From assembly GCA_040266995.1 (NCBI GenBank), contig JAWRHV010000012.1, positions 1 through 54,672 of the forward strand: a stretch of 54,672 nt of DNA, read 5' to 3'. This stretch comes from UBA4312 sp040266995. Lineage in GTDB: Bacteria > Bacillota_I > Bacilli_A > Erysipelotrichales > Erysipelotrichaceae. How positions within the stretch are numbered: the first letter of the stretch is position 1; every line of letters begins with the position of its first letter. The translations under genes were made by a program, and so were the position numbers. The notes under the pieces are model-generated. The model saw only the letters and a list, made by a program, of their open reading frames with translations, was not told the DNA's origin and ran no database searches. Of the stretch, positions 43,557 to 51,571 are shown one piece after another.

Positions 43557-44603
43557 ATGACAAATGTACCAGAATTTATGCGTTTTTCCTGCCTAGTAAA
43601 AAAAGGAGTGTCTGAAGTCAGGGAGAGAAAGATCCCGGAACTGGGGGACTATGACTGTCTGATTAAAATGAAGGCTTGTAATATTTGTACTGTAGACTAT
43701 CAGCAGTGGCTGGGTCTGCGCGAACACCAGGGCTATCCGATGGCCGGTGGACATGAGGGAACCGGTGAAATTGTGAAAGTCGGAGCCAAAGTGGATGATT
43801 TCAAGCCGGGTGATCGTGTTATTGTCGGCTATCAAGGATGTGGACATTGTGCCGCATGTCGTCAGGGGATGACAACGGCATGTAAAGATTTCCGGAAAGA
43901 AAGTGAAGACGGGTATAAATTTGGTGAATTCGGATTTGCGGATTATACTGTGAAACGTTCCGATGTCCTATATAAAGTAAACAAGGATCTGGACCCGAGC
44001 CAGGCAGCTTTCGGAGAACCGTTGGCTGATTGTATCCGTGGAGCTAAGATCATGCATGTGAAACCATTTGAGACTGTTGTGGTTATTGGGGCAGGACCGA
44101 TGGGATTATTAAACGCAGCGGCTTGCCGTGCCTTTGGTGCGCGTGTCATTGTGACAGAGTTGATTCCTTCCAAGATCGAAATGTCTAAAAAGATGGGCTT
44201 TATCACCATCAATTCCAAAGAAACCGATGCGGTACAGGCTGTTAAGGAGCTGACGGATGGTGCTGGAGCGGACGCGGTCTGTGTCGCCGTAGCGAATACA
44301 TTTGCGTATAAACAGGGATGGGAAATGCTGAAAAAACAAGGGGGACGATTCCTTGTATTTGCGGCTGGTTACCCGGCCCCGGAACTTGATGTGGCAGCCA
44401 ATGATATCCACTATAAGGAAGCTGAAATTCTGGGCACCTACGGATGTACAACCGCTGATTTTGAAGATGCCGCCAAAGCTTTGAGCACCGGCATAATCGA
44501 TGTATCGCCGTTGGTGGAAGCAAAATATACACTGGATGAAATGCAGGAAGCTTATGCCAAAGCCGCTGAACCGGAAAGCTATCGTGTAAGTATCGTTCTT
44601 TAA
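43557..44603 (+). CDS. Zinc-dependent medium-chain dehydrogenase
   Basis: A 348-residue medium-chain dehydrogenase/reductase of the alcohol or polyol dehydrogenase type. The catalytic zinc is held by Cys in KACNICTVDY (about 40) and by the His-Glu pair in AGGHEGTGEIVKVG (about 65). The structural zinc lobe is CGHCAACRQGMTTAC (about 97-111, C-x2-C-x2-C-x7-C). The Rossmann motif is VVVIGAGPMGLLNAAACRAFGA (about 180), shown here in two parts: VVVIGAGPMG and LLNAAACRAF. The Leu-rich CTVD replaces the commoner CGTD in the catalytic loop. Substrate is unknown; sugar alcohols or threonine-like substrates are candidates. It has its own promoter and terminator. Confidence 0.85.
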   Translation: MTNVPEFMRFSCLVKKGVSEVRERKIPELGDYDCLIKMKACNICTVDYQQWLGLREHQGYPMAGGHEGTGEIVKVGAKVDDFKPGDRVIVGYQGCGHCAACRQGMTTACKDFRKESEDGYKFGEFGFADYTVKRSDVLYKVNKDLDPSQAAFGEPLADCIRGAKIMHVKPFETVVVIGAGPMGLLNAAACRAFGARVIVTELIPSKIEMSKKMGFITINSKETDAVQAVKELTDGAGADAVCVAVANTFAYKQGWEMLKKQGGRFLVFAAGYPAPELDVAANDIHYKEAEILGTYGCTTADFEDAAKALSTGIIDVSPLVEAKYTLDEMQEAYAKAAEPESYRVSIVL

Positions 44604-44610
44604 TATCTAT

Positions 44611-44645
44611 ACCTCTTTACTCTTTTCGGTAAGGAGGTTTTTTTT
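44611..44645 (+). terminator. Terminator of the dehydrogenase
   Basis: Ten-pair stem ACCTCTTTAC (44611-44620) / GTAAGGAGGT (44629-44638) with one wobble pair, then nine T residues. Confidence 0.85.
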
Positions 44646-44677
44646 ATGGAAACAGGTGTCAAGTAGATTGTTCATCG

Positions 44678-44686
44678 TGGTAGAAT
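44678..44686 (+). promoter_or_regulatory. Extended -10 promoter of the methyltransferase
   Basis: TGG TAGAAT (44678-44686) lies 6 nt before the ATG at 44693. An AGGA in the gap is only 2 nt from the ATG, too near for a normal ribosome site. Confidence 0.55.
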
Positions 44687-44692
44687 AGGAAT

Positions 44693-45283
44693 ATGGCACA
44701 ATATTTTGAAAATGATCCATCGGTCAGGGATGAAGAATTCCTGTTAACTGTTACATGGAAAGACAGGACGTATCAACTTGTATCCAATCATGGGGTCTTT
44801 TCTAAAGATCGTCTGGATACGGGCACCCGGGTATTATTAGATACAGTGATTAAGTATGAAACGGCACCTGAACGAGTGCTGGATATGGGATGTGGCATCG
44901 GTGTGGCTGGTCGTATCTGTTGTGATCTATGGGATTGTGAAATCACAATGATCGATATCAACGAAAGAGCTTGTCAGGTTGCTCGTAAAAATATGAAAAA
45001 CAGACGAGCCACCATCCTTTGTCAGGATGGGATACAGAGCGGAATGTTTGACTGCATTTTGTTTAACCCGCCGATACGGACCGGTAAGAAAGTAATGTAT
45101 CGGTTATTTGATGAATGTATGGAACATTGTGATGGGCGGTTGTGGATCGTGATCCGAAAACAACATGGAGCACAGAGCGCTCTCAACTATTTTGAACAAA
45201 AGGGATACAAAGTAACAAGAGCCGGTCGTGAAAAAGGGTTCTGGGTACTGAAAATCGAAAAAAACAAGGAGCATGGGTTGTAA
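44693..45283 (+). CDS. Class I SAM methyltransferase (RsmC/YbxB-like)
   Basis: A 196-residue methyltransferase resembling the small C-terminal domain of RsmC/RlmG enzymes that modify guanines in rRNA. An N-terminal strand region has LVSNHGVFSKDRLDTGTR, a hallmark of this group. Motif I is VLDMGCGIGVAG (about residues 63-74), motif II includes ITMIDINERACQVA, and motif IV is FNPPIRTGK (about 124-132), the N-P-P signature for an exocyclic amine target. In Firmicutes the family member YbxB is often beside rRNA-polymerase genes, but not here. It is probably transcribed without a 5' leader. Confidence 0.82.
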   Translation: MAQYFENDPSVRDEEFLLTVTWKDRTYQLVSNHGVFSKDRLDTGTRVLLDTVIKYETAPERVLDMGCGIGVAGRICCDLWDCEITMIDINERACQVARKNMKNRRATILCQDGIQSGMFDCILFNPPIRTGKKVMYRLFDECMEHCDGRLWIVIRKQHGAQSALNYFEQKGYKVTRAGREKGFWVLKIEKNKEHGL

Positions 45284-45322
45284 AGATCGATGCTTTTCTT
45301 ATTGGTATGATGGATATACATT

Positions 45323-45331
45323 TGATAGAAT
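45323..45331 (+). promoter_or_regulatory. Extended -10 promoter of the RRNPP-like gene
   Basis: TGA TAGAAT (45323-45331). TTGGTA 18 nt upstream of the TAGAAT hexamer is a plausible -35. The ribosome site AAGGAAGAAGG follows before the ATG at 45359. Confidence 0.55.
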
Positions 45332-45358
45332 AGTATCTAAGGAAGAAGGCTTGAAAAT

Positions 45359-46591
45359 ATGTTGTTAGGCATTAAGGATAAAGACAAGAGAAGAGTCGGA
45401 TTGTTTATTGAATTTAAGCGGAAACAGTACGCTCACCAATATGACACGTATAAAATAGACGATTTTATCAATGGAATCTGCCCGCGTAAAGAATACAGCC
45501 GACTGGCTCGTGGAAAGAGAATGGAAGAAAATGCCATTTATGATGTATTTCTACAGAAGCTGGGATATGAATATAATTATGATGATGCGGTACTGAGTAC
45601 CATCACAGCCGATGAAAGAGATATTCTGAAGCTCTTGGAAGAGGAGAATATGACGGCCTTCCATATGGCTGTACGGGCTTTGATCGGACGCCTGGAAAAC
45701 TATAAGGAATATGCGCTGGAGTCCGTCTTATATGATGCTTTGCAGATGGTATTGGATCTGGAGCTGAATGAAAAAGAGTTTTATGAACTGTTGATCCGTT
45801 TTCCGATGCTGGATGAGATAGCTCGGGAAATCTGTGGATACTTTATCCTGACCTACATTTATCGGTACGAATCCGAGGATGCTAACACTGACTGGTTGAA
45901 GAAAGCCGGCCTTCATTCTTTAAATGCTTTATGCAACCAGTTCCGTATTCTGAATCTTAAGATCCGCTGGGAGGAGTATTACGATGCGACCATCTATTGT
46001 GAAAAGCTCTGGGAACAGAGCCTGCGTTCACAGAATCGCTGGTTGATGTATCATATTCAGATTGTGCGTCTGTTTATCATATTAAAGATCCAACCGGCTG
46101 ACTTTGAGAAATATGCCAACGAAGTATTGGAGAATCCGGTGCTGAGCGAAGGTAAAGAGGATCCATATACGTATGAATTCTATCATGTGGTGGGATTGCA
46201 CTATTTTATAGAAAGAGATTATGAACAGGCCTGGCATTATTTTATCCGGGCTATGCACAATGAAAAATACTTCTTTCCGGAAATTGTTTTCCTGCATCAT
46301 ATCATGACGTTGTTAGAGGACAAAGAATTGCCGGAAGAGTTCAAGGAACAAAGAGATATTGGTAAGGAATATGAGGTGTATAAACCGATCTACCGGTATT
46401 TCATCCTGAAACAAAAAGGGGAAAATCTGCATACGTTGGAAAATTATCTCTGGAATCACTGTTGCCAGTCATTGGATGAATTCTATCCGAAATGGGTGAT
46501 GCGGGATATTGTCCGCACGGAGCTAGCCTGGATTTCATACCAGACAAAGGATAAAACGCGGTTGGAGGAGTTTGATCGGAGGTATAACTGA
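45359..46591 (+). CDS. RRNPP-like regulator: XRE-type N-terminus plus helical repeats
   Basis: A 410-residue protein I cannot match to a named gene. Residues about 10-65 read VGLFIEFKRKQYAHQYDTYK then DDFINGICPRKEYSRLARGK, the pattern of an XRE helix-turn-helix as in RRNPP regulators (FIxxxRK...LxxGICSxxYLSRIExGKR). Conserved turn positions are altered, so DNA binding may be weak. The remaining 340 residues are helical hairpins typical of TPR-like arrays, for example TYEFYHVVGLHYFIERDYEQ (about 265-285). RRNPP proteins (PlcR, NprR, Rgg and relatives) bind short exported peptides. No adjacent small peptide gene with a signal sequence is evident. Downstream is a ClC transporter gene starting 1 nt after this stop, so they are co-transcribed. 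Confidence 0.55.
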   Translation: MLLGIKDKDKRRVGLFIEFKRKQYAHQYDTYKIDDFINGICPRKEYSRLARGKRMEENAIYDVFLQKLGYEYNYDDAVLSTITADERDILKLLEEENMTAFHMAVRALIGRLENYKEYALESVLYDALQMVLDLELNEKEFYELLIRFPMLDEIAREICGYFILTYIYRYESEDANTDWLKKAGLHSLNALCNQFRILNLKIRWEEYYDATIYCEKLWEQSLRSQNRWLMYHIQIVRLFIILKIQPADFEKYANEVLENPVLSEGKEDPYTYEFYHVVGLHYFIERDYEQAWHYFIRAMHNEKYFFPEIVFLHHIMTLLEDKELPEEFKEQRDIGKEYEVYKPIYRYFILKQKGENLHTLENYLWNHCCQSLDEFYPKWVMRDIVRTELAWISYQTKDKTRLEEFDRRYN

Positions 46592-46592
46592 T

Positions 46593-48155
46593 ATGAAGCG
46601 CTCACAAAGTGAACGATTGATCGCAAGCCAATTAAACAATGCGCCGACCATCTTTATAGAAGCTGTCCTGATCGGTATACTGGCCGGGTTCGTCGCTGTA
46701 ATCTATCGTTTTTTATTGACGTATGCCGAGAAAGCCTATTTTATGATTTCTTCATATGTCCACGACCACATGATCTATCTGATTCTTTGGATCCCGACTT
46801 TATTGGTGGTGGGCTTTTTGATTTCACTTTTATTAAAATGGGAACCATATATATCCGGCTCCGGCATTCCGCAGGTGGAAGCCGAGGTGCAGGGACGCAT
46901 CGATATGAAGTGGTGGCGTGTGCTGCTTGCCAAGATCATCGGTGGAACCCTGGCTGTATTCGGAGGCTTATCGGTTGGACGGGAAGGACCAAGCATTCAG
47001 CTGGGCGCCATGATCGGCAAGGGAATCGGTAAAAAGTTTCGTCAGACAGCCAACGATATTCATTATTTGATGACTTGTGGAGCCAGTGCCGGCCTGGCCG
47101 CAGCTTTTAATGCGCCCCTGGCGGGCATTATGTTCGCCTTGGAAGAAGTTCATAAAAGCTTTAACACAAAGGCGGTTATGTCGGTTATGTGTGCCAGTGT
47201 CATAGCGGATTTTATCAGTCGGAATGTGTTTGGTCTGGCACCGGTTTTATCCTTTACAATCGAAGAGGTGCTTCCTTTACGTTATTATGGCTGGCTGGTC
47301 GTTCTGGGACTGGTGACTGGGGTTCTCGGTGTTCTTTACAATAAGCTGACCATGAAAACGATTGCGGTGTATAGAAAAATTCCGGTGTTGCAGGCACATC
47401 AAAAAGTGATGATTCCTCTGTTGATTTCCTCTGTGCTGGGTTTATATGCGCCTATATTGATGTGTGGAGGAAGCGCTGTTCTGACAAAGCTGAACCAGAC
47501 CGATCTGATGATCGGTGCCCTGATTTTAATGTATCTGGGCAAACTGGCATTTTCCGCCTGCTCGTTTGGCTCGGGAACCCCTGGAGGTATCTTTTTTCCG
47601 TTATTGATCCTAGGCAGCCTGGTGGGTGCAATCGTTGGAAAAGCAGCCATTGGATTGGGATTACCGGAAGTATACTATGTAAACTTTATCATCTTTGCGA
47701 TGGCGGGTTATTTTTCTGCCATTGTACGGGCGCCTATTACGGGCATTGTGCTTATAGCGGAAATGTCTGGTACTTTGCGCATCCTGTTACCGATGGTATT
47801 GACGTGCTTTATTTCCTATTCCTTGGCAAACGGCTTACATAGTGAACCGATCTATGAAAGCTTGCTGCATAACCTATTGGCGAAACAAAGAAAACAGACA
47901 CCGGTATCCGATATCAATAAATCACTTGTATCCTACGTGGTGGCCATGGATGCGATTGCAGCGCATAAGAAGGTCGCGGATCTGATTTTGGATCAGTGTC
48001 TGATCGTATCGGTCATTCGCGGAAATACGGAGTTTATCCCGAACGGGGAAACAGTGTTACATCCGGCTGATCAGGTCATTGTCTTGGTGAACAAAGACAA
48101 TATCATTGAAACAAAGGAAATGTTACGGATGGTTTTTACCAGCGATAATGAATAA
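46593..48155 (+). CDS. ClC-family chloride transporter with TrkA-C domain
   Basis: A 520-residue ClC protein, most likely a proton-coupled chloride antiporter. Selectivity motifs are GSGIPQVEAE (about 85), GREGPSIQLGAMIG (about 125, carrying the gating Glu) and GSGTPGGIFFPLL (about 330), and a conserved Tyr lies further on. Around 18 helical segments are predicted from the hydrophobic pattern. The last 80 residues form a cytosolic RCK_C/TrkA-C-like domain with a VSVIRGNTEFIPNGETVLHP strand pattern, common in bacterial ClCs for ligand regulation. The CGGAGGT ribosome site sets the ATG at 46593, not 46572. Confidence 0.9.
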   Translation: MKRSQSERLIASQLNNAPTIFIEAVLIGILAGFVAVIYRFLLTYAEKAYFMISSYVHDHMIYLILWIPTLLVVGFLISLLLKWEPYISGSGIPQVEAEVQGRIDMKWWRVLLAKIIGGTLAVFGGLSVGREGPSIQLGAMIGKGIGKKFRQTANDIHYLMTCGASAGLAAAFNAPLAGIMFALEEVHKSFNTKAVMSVMCASVIADFISRNVFGLAPVLSFTIEEVLPLRYYGWLVVLGLVTGVLGVLYNKLTMKTIAVYRKIPVLQAHQKVMIPLLISSVLGLYAPILMCGGSAVLTKLNQTDLMIGALILMYLGKLAFSACSFGSGTPGGIFFPLLILGSLVGAIVGKAAIGLGLPEVYYVNFIIFAMAGYFSAIVRAPITGIVLIAEMSGTLRILLPMVLTCFISYSLANGLHSEPIYESLLHNLLAKQRKQTPVSDINKSLVSYVVAMDAIAAHKKVADLILDQCLIVSVIRGNTEFIPNGETVLHPADQVIVLVNKDNIIETKEMLRMVFTSDNE

Positions 48156-48162
48156 AAAAACA

Positions 48163-48190
48163 TTGATTTCCATGCAGAACGTGGTATATT
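48163..48190 (+). promoter_or_regulatory. Promoter of the manganese riboswitch unit
   Basis: -35 TTGATT (48163-48168), 16-nt spacer ending in TGG, and -10 TATATT (48185-48190), an extended -10. Transcription would begin near 48197, just ahead of the aptamer at 48202. Confidence 0.75.
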
Positions 48191-48201
48191 ATTCTCAATC
48201 C

Positions 48202-48294
48202 GAAAAAGGGAGTAGCCAAACGGTTGAAAAACCGGTGCTGAAATCGTCATGACGGTAATGATTACCCGTATCAGAGAAATGGCAAGACTTTTTC
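48202..48294 (+). ncRNA. yybP-ykoY manganese riboswitch aptamer
   Basis: A 93-nt element with the family's conserved parts. P1 pairs GAAAAAG (48202-48208) with CTTTTTC (48288-48294). GGGAGTAGCC follows, then a hairpin (CGGTTGAAAAACCG), a TCGTCATGACGG segment, and the distal GGCAAGAC that docks with the first loop. The yybP-ykoY class senses manganese ions and turns on export or homeostasis genes. The 3' arm of P1 overlaps the first arm of the terminator at 48284, so ligand-stabilised P1 would prevent termination: an ON switch. It governs the 58-residue gene at 48358. Confidence 0.85.
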
Positions 48295-48336
48295 AAAGGA
48301 TCTTTTTTGATCCTTTGGGAAAGTCTTTTTTCTTTA
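48284..48336 (+). terminator. Riboswitch expression-platform terminator
   Basis: A nineteen-pair hairpin: 48284-48302 with 48309-48327, 6-nt T loop, then a T-rich tail. Three wobble pairs lie in the middle. Its left arm contains the P1 3' strand, so aptamer and terminator are mutually exclusive. Confidence 0.9.
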
Positions 48337-48357
48337 TCGGTGAAAGGAGGTGGTGAT

Positions 48358-48534
48358 ATGATCCTGATGACATTGCTCACATTGTATATGATGGGACTCG
48401 TCTTTAAAGTTTCAAAAGGATTAATCAGCTGGATGATTTCGATAGTATTATTCTTTGCGATGTTGAAATTCGTCGGTATGCTGGCACTTATATTGCTGCC
48501 GATGGGACTGATCCTAGCTGCGATGAATCGGTAG
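48358..48534 (+). CDS. Riboswitch-controlled 58-residue membrane protein
   Basis: A 58-residue, strongly hydrophobic protein. Residues 2-16 (ILMTLLTLYMMGLVF) form one helix, then a KVSKG turn and a second long hydrophobic stretch from about 23 to 56 (ISWMISIVLFFAMLKFVGML and beyond), likely one or two further helices. There are few charged residues and no recognisable family. AAAGGAGG gives strong translation and the ATG at 48358. The unit begins with a manganese riboswitch and ends at a terminator a few bases after the stop, so it is the only gene of the transcript. By the riboswitch class, a part in manganese export or tolerance is expected; that is inference, and known clients (MntP, P-type ATPases, TerC-like and UPF0016 proteins) are much larger. 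Confidence 0.8.
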   Translation: MILMTLLTLYMMGLVFKVSKGLISWMISIVLFFAMLKFVGMLALILLPMGLILAAMNR

Positions 48535-48557
48535 AAAGCCTTGTCAAAGGCTTTTTA
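48535..48557 (+). terminator. Terminator after the 58-residue gene
   Basis: Stem AAAGCCTT (48535-48542) / AAGGCTTT (48547-48554), GTCA loop and a T run beginning in the stem. Confidence 0.8.
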
Positions 48558-48599
48558 TCGTGCTTCAATAAGAGGGAAAGAGAATAACGGAGGTTACAT

Positions 48600-49640
48600 A
48601 TGAGCATTATAACGTTGATTGGTGCCGGACAGATGGCCTCGGCCTTGACTTTCCCTGCTTTTGAAAACGGGCATGAGATCCGTTTGGTGGGAAGCCCACT
48701 GGATGATGAAATCATTGAAAGATTACGAAAAGATAATTATCATGTCAACTTACGAAGAACGTTGCATGAAGGAATCCACTATTATAACTGTGTGGATGTC
48801 AAAGAGGCATTGGATCACGCAGATCTGGTTGTCTGCGGTGTTTCCAGCTTTGGCGTAGATTGGTTTGCCGATGAGATCCTGCCGATCCTGGATGAGCGAG
48901 TTCCTGTTATTTCCGTTACCAAAGGTATGTTGGATCATGCGGATGGAACCATGCAGACGTATCCGGAATATTGGCAGACAAAGCTGCCGAAAAACAGTGC
49001 TTTGAAACTGTATGCGATCGGAGGACCTTGCACGGCGCGGGATCTTTCGGATCACGATCCGAGCTTTGTGGGATATTGCGGACCAGATATGGAAACTCTG
49101 CGCTGGATCCGCAGCTTGTTTGAAACGGATTATTATGTGATTTCCCTGACAAAGGATGTAGTCGGCCTGGAGTGCGCTGTGGCCTTAAAAAACGGCTATG
49201 CGTTAGGGACAGCTCTGGCAATTGGCATGGCCGAAAAAGCCGGAGATGATGGTATTGACCACAATAACTCACAGGCGGCATTATTCCAGGAAAGCGTAAA
49301 GGAAATGCTGGAATTGTTGCGTATTGTCGGAGGCGGCATCGATAATATCATGTATGCGGCCGGTGATCTGCAGGTCACTGTAGCGGCCGGACGAAGCCGG
49401 ACGGTGGGCTTGCTGCTGGGCAAGGGATACTCTATCGATGAGGTTATGGAACAATTAAAAGGGCAGACGCTGGAAGCGGTTGTCATAGCGACACGAACCG
49501 CACGGGCTGTCAAAGCGCTGGCAGCACGGGGAAAGGTAAAAGAGGAGGATTTCCCTTTATTGATGCATGTAAATGAACTGTTGAACGAGGGCAAATCGTT
49601 GAATATACCTTGGAAACAATTTCAGAAAGAACAAGAATAA
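48600..49640 (+). CDS. NAD-dependent glycerol-3-phosphate dehydrogenase-like protein
   Basis: A 346-residue protein of the GpsA superfamily, reducing dihydroxyacetone phosphate or a similar substrate. The Rossmann start is TLIGAGQMASALTFP with a Gln-Met variant of the usual GxGxxxA loop. Other family features are VSVTKGM, IGGPCTARDL, the ALKNGYALGTALAIG block with catalytic Lys (about residue 198), GDLQVT (about 258) and the GRSRTVGLLLGKG motif. Divergence from housekeeping GpsA (missing GPSFA-type loop) suggests a paralogue. The ribosome site CGGAGG fixes the ATG. Flanked by terminators on both sides. Confidence 0.8.
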   Translation: MSIITLIGAGQMASALTFPAFENGHEIRLVGSPLDDEIIERLRKDNYHVNLRRTLHEGIHYYNCVDVKEALDHADLVVCGVSSFGVDWFADEILPILDERVPVISVTKGMLDHADGTMQTYPEYWQTKLPKNSALKLYAIGGPCTARDLSDHDPSFVGYCGPDMETLRWIRSLFETDYYVISLTKDVVGLECAVALKNGYALGTALAIGMAEKAGDDGIDHNNSQAALFQESVKEMLELLRIVGGGIDNIMYAAGDLQVTVAAGRSRTVGLLLGKGYSIDEVMEQLKGQTLEAVVIATRTARAVKALAARGKVKEEDFPLLMHVNELLNEGKSLNIPWKQFQKEQE

Positions 49641-49646
49641 CTAACG

Positions 49647-49680
49647 AAAGCAGGTTTCTCACCAAGAGAGCCTGCTTTTA
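49647..49680 (+). terminator. Terminator of the GpsA-like gene
   Basis: AAAGCAGG (49647-49654) pairs with CCTGCTTT (49671-49678), with an inner CTC/GAG extension, followed by a short T run. Confidence 0.75.
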
Positions 49681-49746
49681 ACATTTTTACAAAATCCAAA
49701 AAAATGAGTGAATATAGATAGTAATATTGAAAATAATCATATTAAA

Positions 49747-49774
49747 TTGACAGTATTTCGTATCGTTGTATAAT
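49747..49774 (+). promoter_or_regulatory. Consensus promoter with leaderless spacing (SorC regulator)
   Basis: -35 TTGACA (49747-49752), 16-nt spacer, -10 TATAAT (49769-49774). Both hexamers are perfect. The ATG at 49781 is 6 nt after the -10, at the expected transcription start. Confidence 0.85.
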
Positions 49775-49780
49775 TGTGCT

Positions 49781-50746
49781 ATGAAGAAAATAGTCGATGA
49801 TGTGCGTTTGATGGCGCAAATCAGTGATATGTACTATAACCAGGATATTGATCAGAAAATGATTGCGAAGCAATTGGGTTTATCGAGACCGACAATATCG
49901 CGTCTGATTACCAACGCAAAAGAGAAAGGAATTGTAAAAATTGAAATCCGGCATCTTGGAAACACGCAGTACGTAGATCTGGAAAGAAAGATAGAAAAGT
50001 ATTATGGACTGGAAGATGTAATTCTGGCTCCTTCGTTTGATTCGATCGACCAACAAAGAGCTTCTATTGGCCAGATTGCCGCACAATATTTGAACCAGGT
50101 GATCAAAGATGGTGATGTGGTAGGCATTTCCATGGGACATACGCTCAATGAGATGGTCAATCATGCACAGTACAAAGAGGTGAAAAATGTATTGTTTATT
50201 CCGTTATTGGGCGGATTGGGACTGGTTCGTACGGAACTGCACTCAAATTCCCTGGTGGAGCGGATGGCACAGCTGTATCAAGGCTCATTTATGTTGATGC
50301 ATGCTCCGGCCCGCGTATCCACAGCCGGCATCTGCCGTCAGCTGATGCATGAAAAAGGCGTTGTGGAGACGATCCGGAAATGCGATGAATTGAATATCGC
50401 GATCGTTGGTATCGGATATCCCGATGAAACCAGCTCTATGATGTCAACAGGCTTTTATGATAAAGAAGATATTCAGCGAAACAAGCAGAAAAATGTGGCC
50501 GGAGATATCGCCATGCAGATGTATGATATCAACGGAGACACAAAGGCGTATAAAGCGGATAATACAGTGGTCGGACTGGATATAAAGAAACTTCGGAAGG
50601 TGCCGTACTCCATTGGTGTAGCCGGTGGTTTGAGCAAGCTGTCAGCCATACAGGGCGCTATTGCGGGCAAGTATATCAATGTTTTGATTACTGATGTCGA
50701 GTGTGGAAAACAACTGATTGCACTCAAAGAAAAAGGAGAACAGTAA
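49781..50746 (+). CDS. SorC/DeoR-type sugar-binding regulator
   Basis: A 321-residue SorC-family repressor. The N-terminal helix-turn-helix is ADMYYNQDIDQKMIA-like: YYNQDIDQKMIAKQLGLSRP then TISRLITNAKEKGIV (about 15-50). The sugar-phosphate domain carries VVGISMGHTLNEMV (about 110), the PLLGGLG loop, MLMHAPARVS and VGIGYPDETSS. The C-terminal GVAGGLSKLSAIQGAIAGKY is the family's conserved end, often binding a phosphorylated sugar. It precedes a HAD-IIA phosphatase with no gap, which suggests a shared sugar-phosphate theme. ATG 49781 coincides with the expected transcript start; the in-frame ATG at 49766 would overlap the -10 box. Confidence 0.88.
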   Translation: MKKIVDDVRLMAQISDMYYNQDIDQKMIAKQLGLSRPTISRLITNAKEKGIVKIEIRHLGNTQYVDLERKIEKYYGLEDVILAPSFDSIDQQRASIGQIAAQYLNQVIKDGDVVGISMGHTLNEMVNHAQYKEVKNVLFIPLLGGLGLVRTELHSNSLVERMAQLYQGSFMLMHAPARVSTAGICRQLMHEKGVVETIRKCDELNIAIVGIGYPDETSSMMSTGFYDKEDIQRNKQKNVAGDIAMQMYDINGDTKAYKADNTVVGLDIKKLRKVPYSIGVAGGLSKLSAIQGAIAGKYINVLITDVECGKQLIALKEKGEQ

Positions 50747-51553
50747 ATGGAAACAAACCTGATGAAAATCAAAGAAAGAATGAAGACGATCCGGGCTTTT
50801 ATTTTGGATATGGATGGAACGATTTATCTTGGAAATGATCTGTTCCCTTATACACATACATTTTTGGATAAGATAAAGGAAACAGGAAGAGAGTATTACT
50901 TCTTTACGAATAACTCATCCAAAGACCTACAGGCTTATATCGAAAAACTGGATAAGATGGGGATTCATGTCACTCGTCAGCAGATGATGGTTTCGACCGA
51001 TGTGATCCTGGAATATCTGGAACGTCATCATAAAGGACAAAGTGTATATGTGGTTGGGACCCCGGCTTTATTGCGAGCGTTTGAAAATGCCGGATGGGAA
51101 CTGGATGACAAAGATCCGGATATCGTGATCCTGGGTTTTGATACTACATTAACGTATGAAAAGCTGTCCAACGCGTGTACCTTCATCCGTCATGGAAAAA
51201 CATATTACGGGATCAATCCGGATCTAAACTGTCCGGTTGAAGGTGGCGAGTTTATTCCTGACTGTGGCAGCATAGCACGTCTGATCGAGTCCAGCACCGG
51301 AAAATTTCCGGAATTTTTCGGCAAACCGAGCCACCGTACTTTAGAGTATATTATCCGGGCCACCGGATACCACCCGGATCAAATTGCGATTATTGGTGAT
51401 CGAATGTATACAGATATCGCAGTGGCTGATGGCAGCGACGTTGTCAGCATTCTGGTACTAAGCGGTGAAACCAAAAAAGAAGAGGTGCCGGATAATCCGG
51501 TTCAGCCGGATATTATGATCGATCATATCGGCATGCTGGCAGAATTATTATAA
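50747..51553 (+). CDS. HAD-IIA phosphatase (NagD/AraL type)
   Basis: A 268-residue HAD superfamily type IIA phosphatase. Motif I is ILDMDGTIYLG (nucleophile Asp about 17), motif II lies in FFTNNSSKD (about 46-54), and motif III/IV is IAIIGDRMYTDIAVADGS (about 215-232), with the intervening alpha/beta cap. Members are NagD, AraL and p-nitrophenyl phosphatases acting on sugar or nucleotide phosphates. AAAGGAG lies in the end of the SorC gene, and the ATG directly follows the stop codon, so it is cotranscribed with the regulator and may hydrolyse its effector (inference). Probably leads into a convergent terminator at 51552. Confidence 0.88.
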   Translation: METNLMKIKERMKTIRAFILDMDGTIYLGNDLFPYTHTFLDKIKETGREYYFFTNNSSKDLQAYIEKLDKMGIHVTRQQMMVSTDVILEYLERHHKGQSVYVVGTPALLRAFENAGWELDDKDPDIVILGFDTTLTYEKLSNACTFIRHGKTYYGINPDLNCPVEGGEFIPDCGSIARLIESSTGKFPEFFGKPSHRTLEYIIRATGYHPDQIAIIGDRMYTDIAVADGSDVVSILVLSGETKKEEVPDNPVQPDIMIDHIGMLAELL

Positions 51554-51571
51554 AAAAAGGCCTTATGGCCT
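51552..51571 (-). terminator. Terminator between HAD-IIA and the small membrane protein
   Basis: AGGCC (51558-51562) / GGCCT (51567-51571), TTAT loop. The A run on the left becomes a T run on the minus strand. The stem overlaps the minus-strand stop codon; a weaker function for the plus strand is possible. Confidence 0.6.

Noticed and set aside
49690..49746. Possible T-box or riboswitch upstream of the SorC gene
   Set aside because: The consensus promoter lies directly before the ATG, so the upstream AT-rich stretch is not transcribed with the gene.
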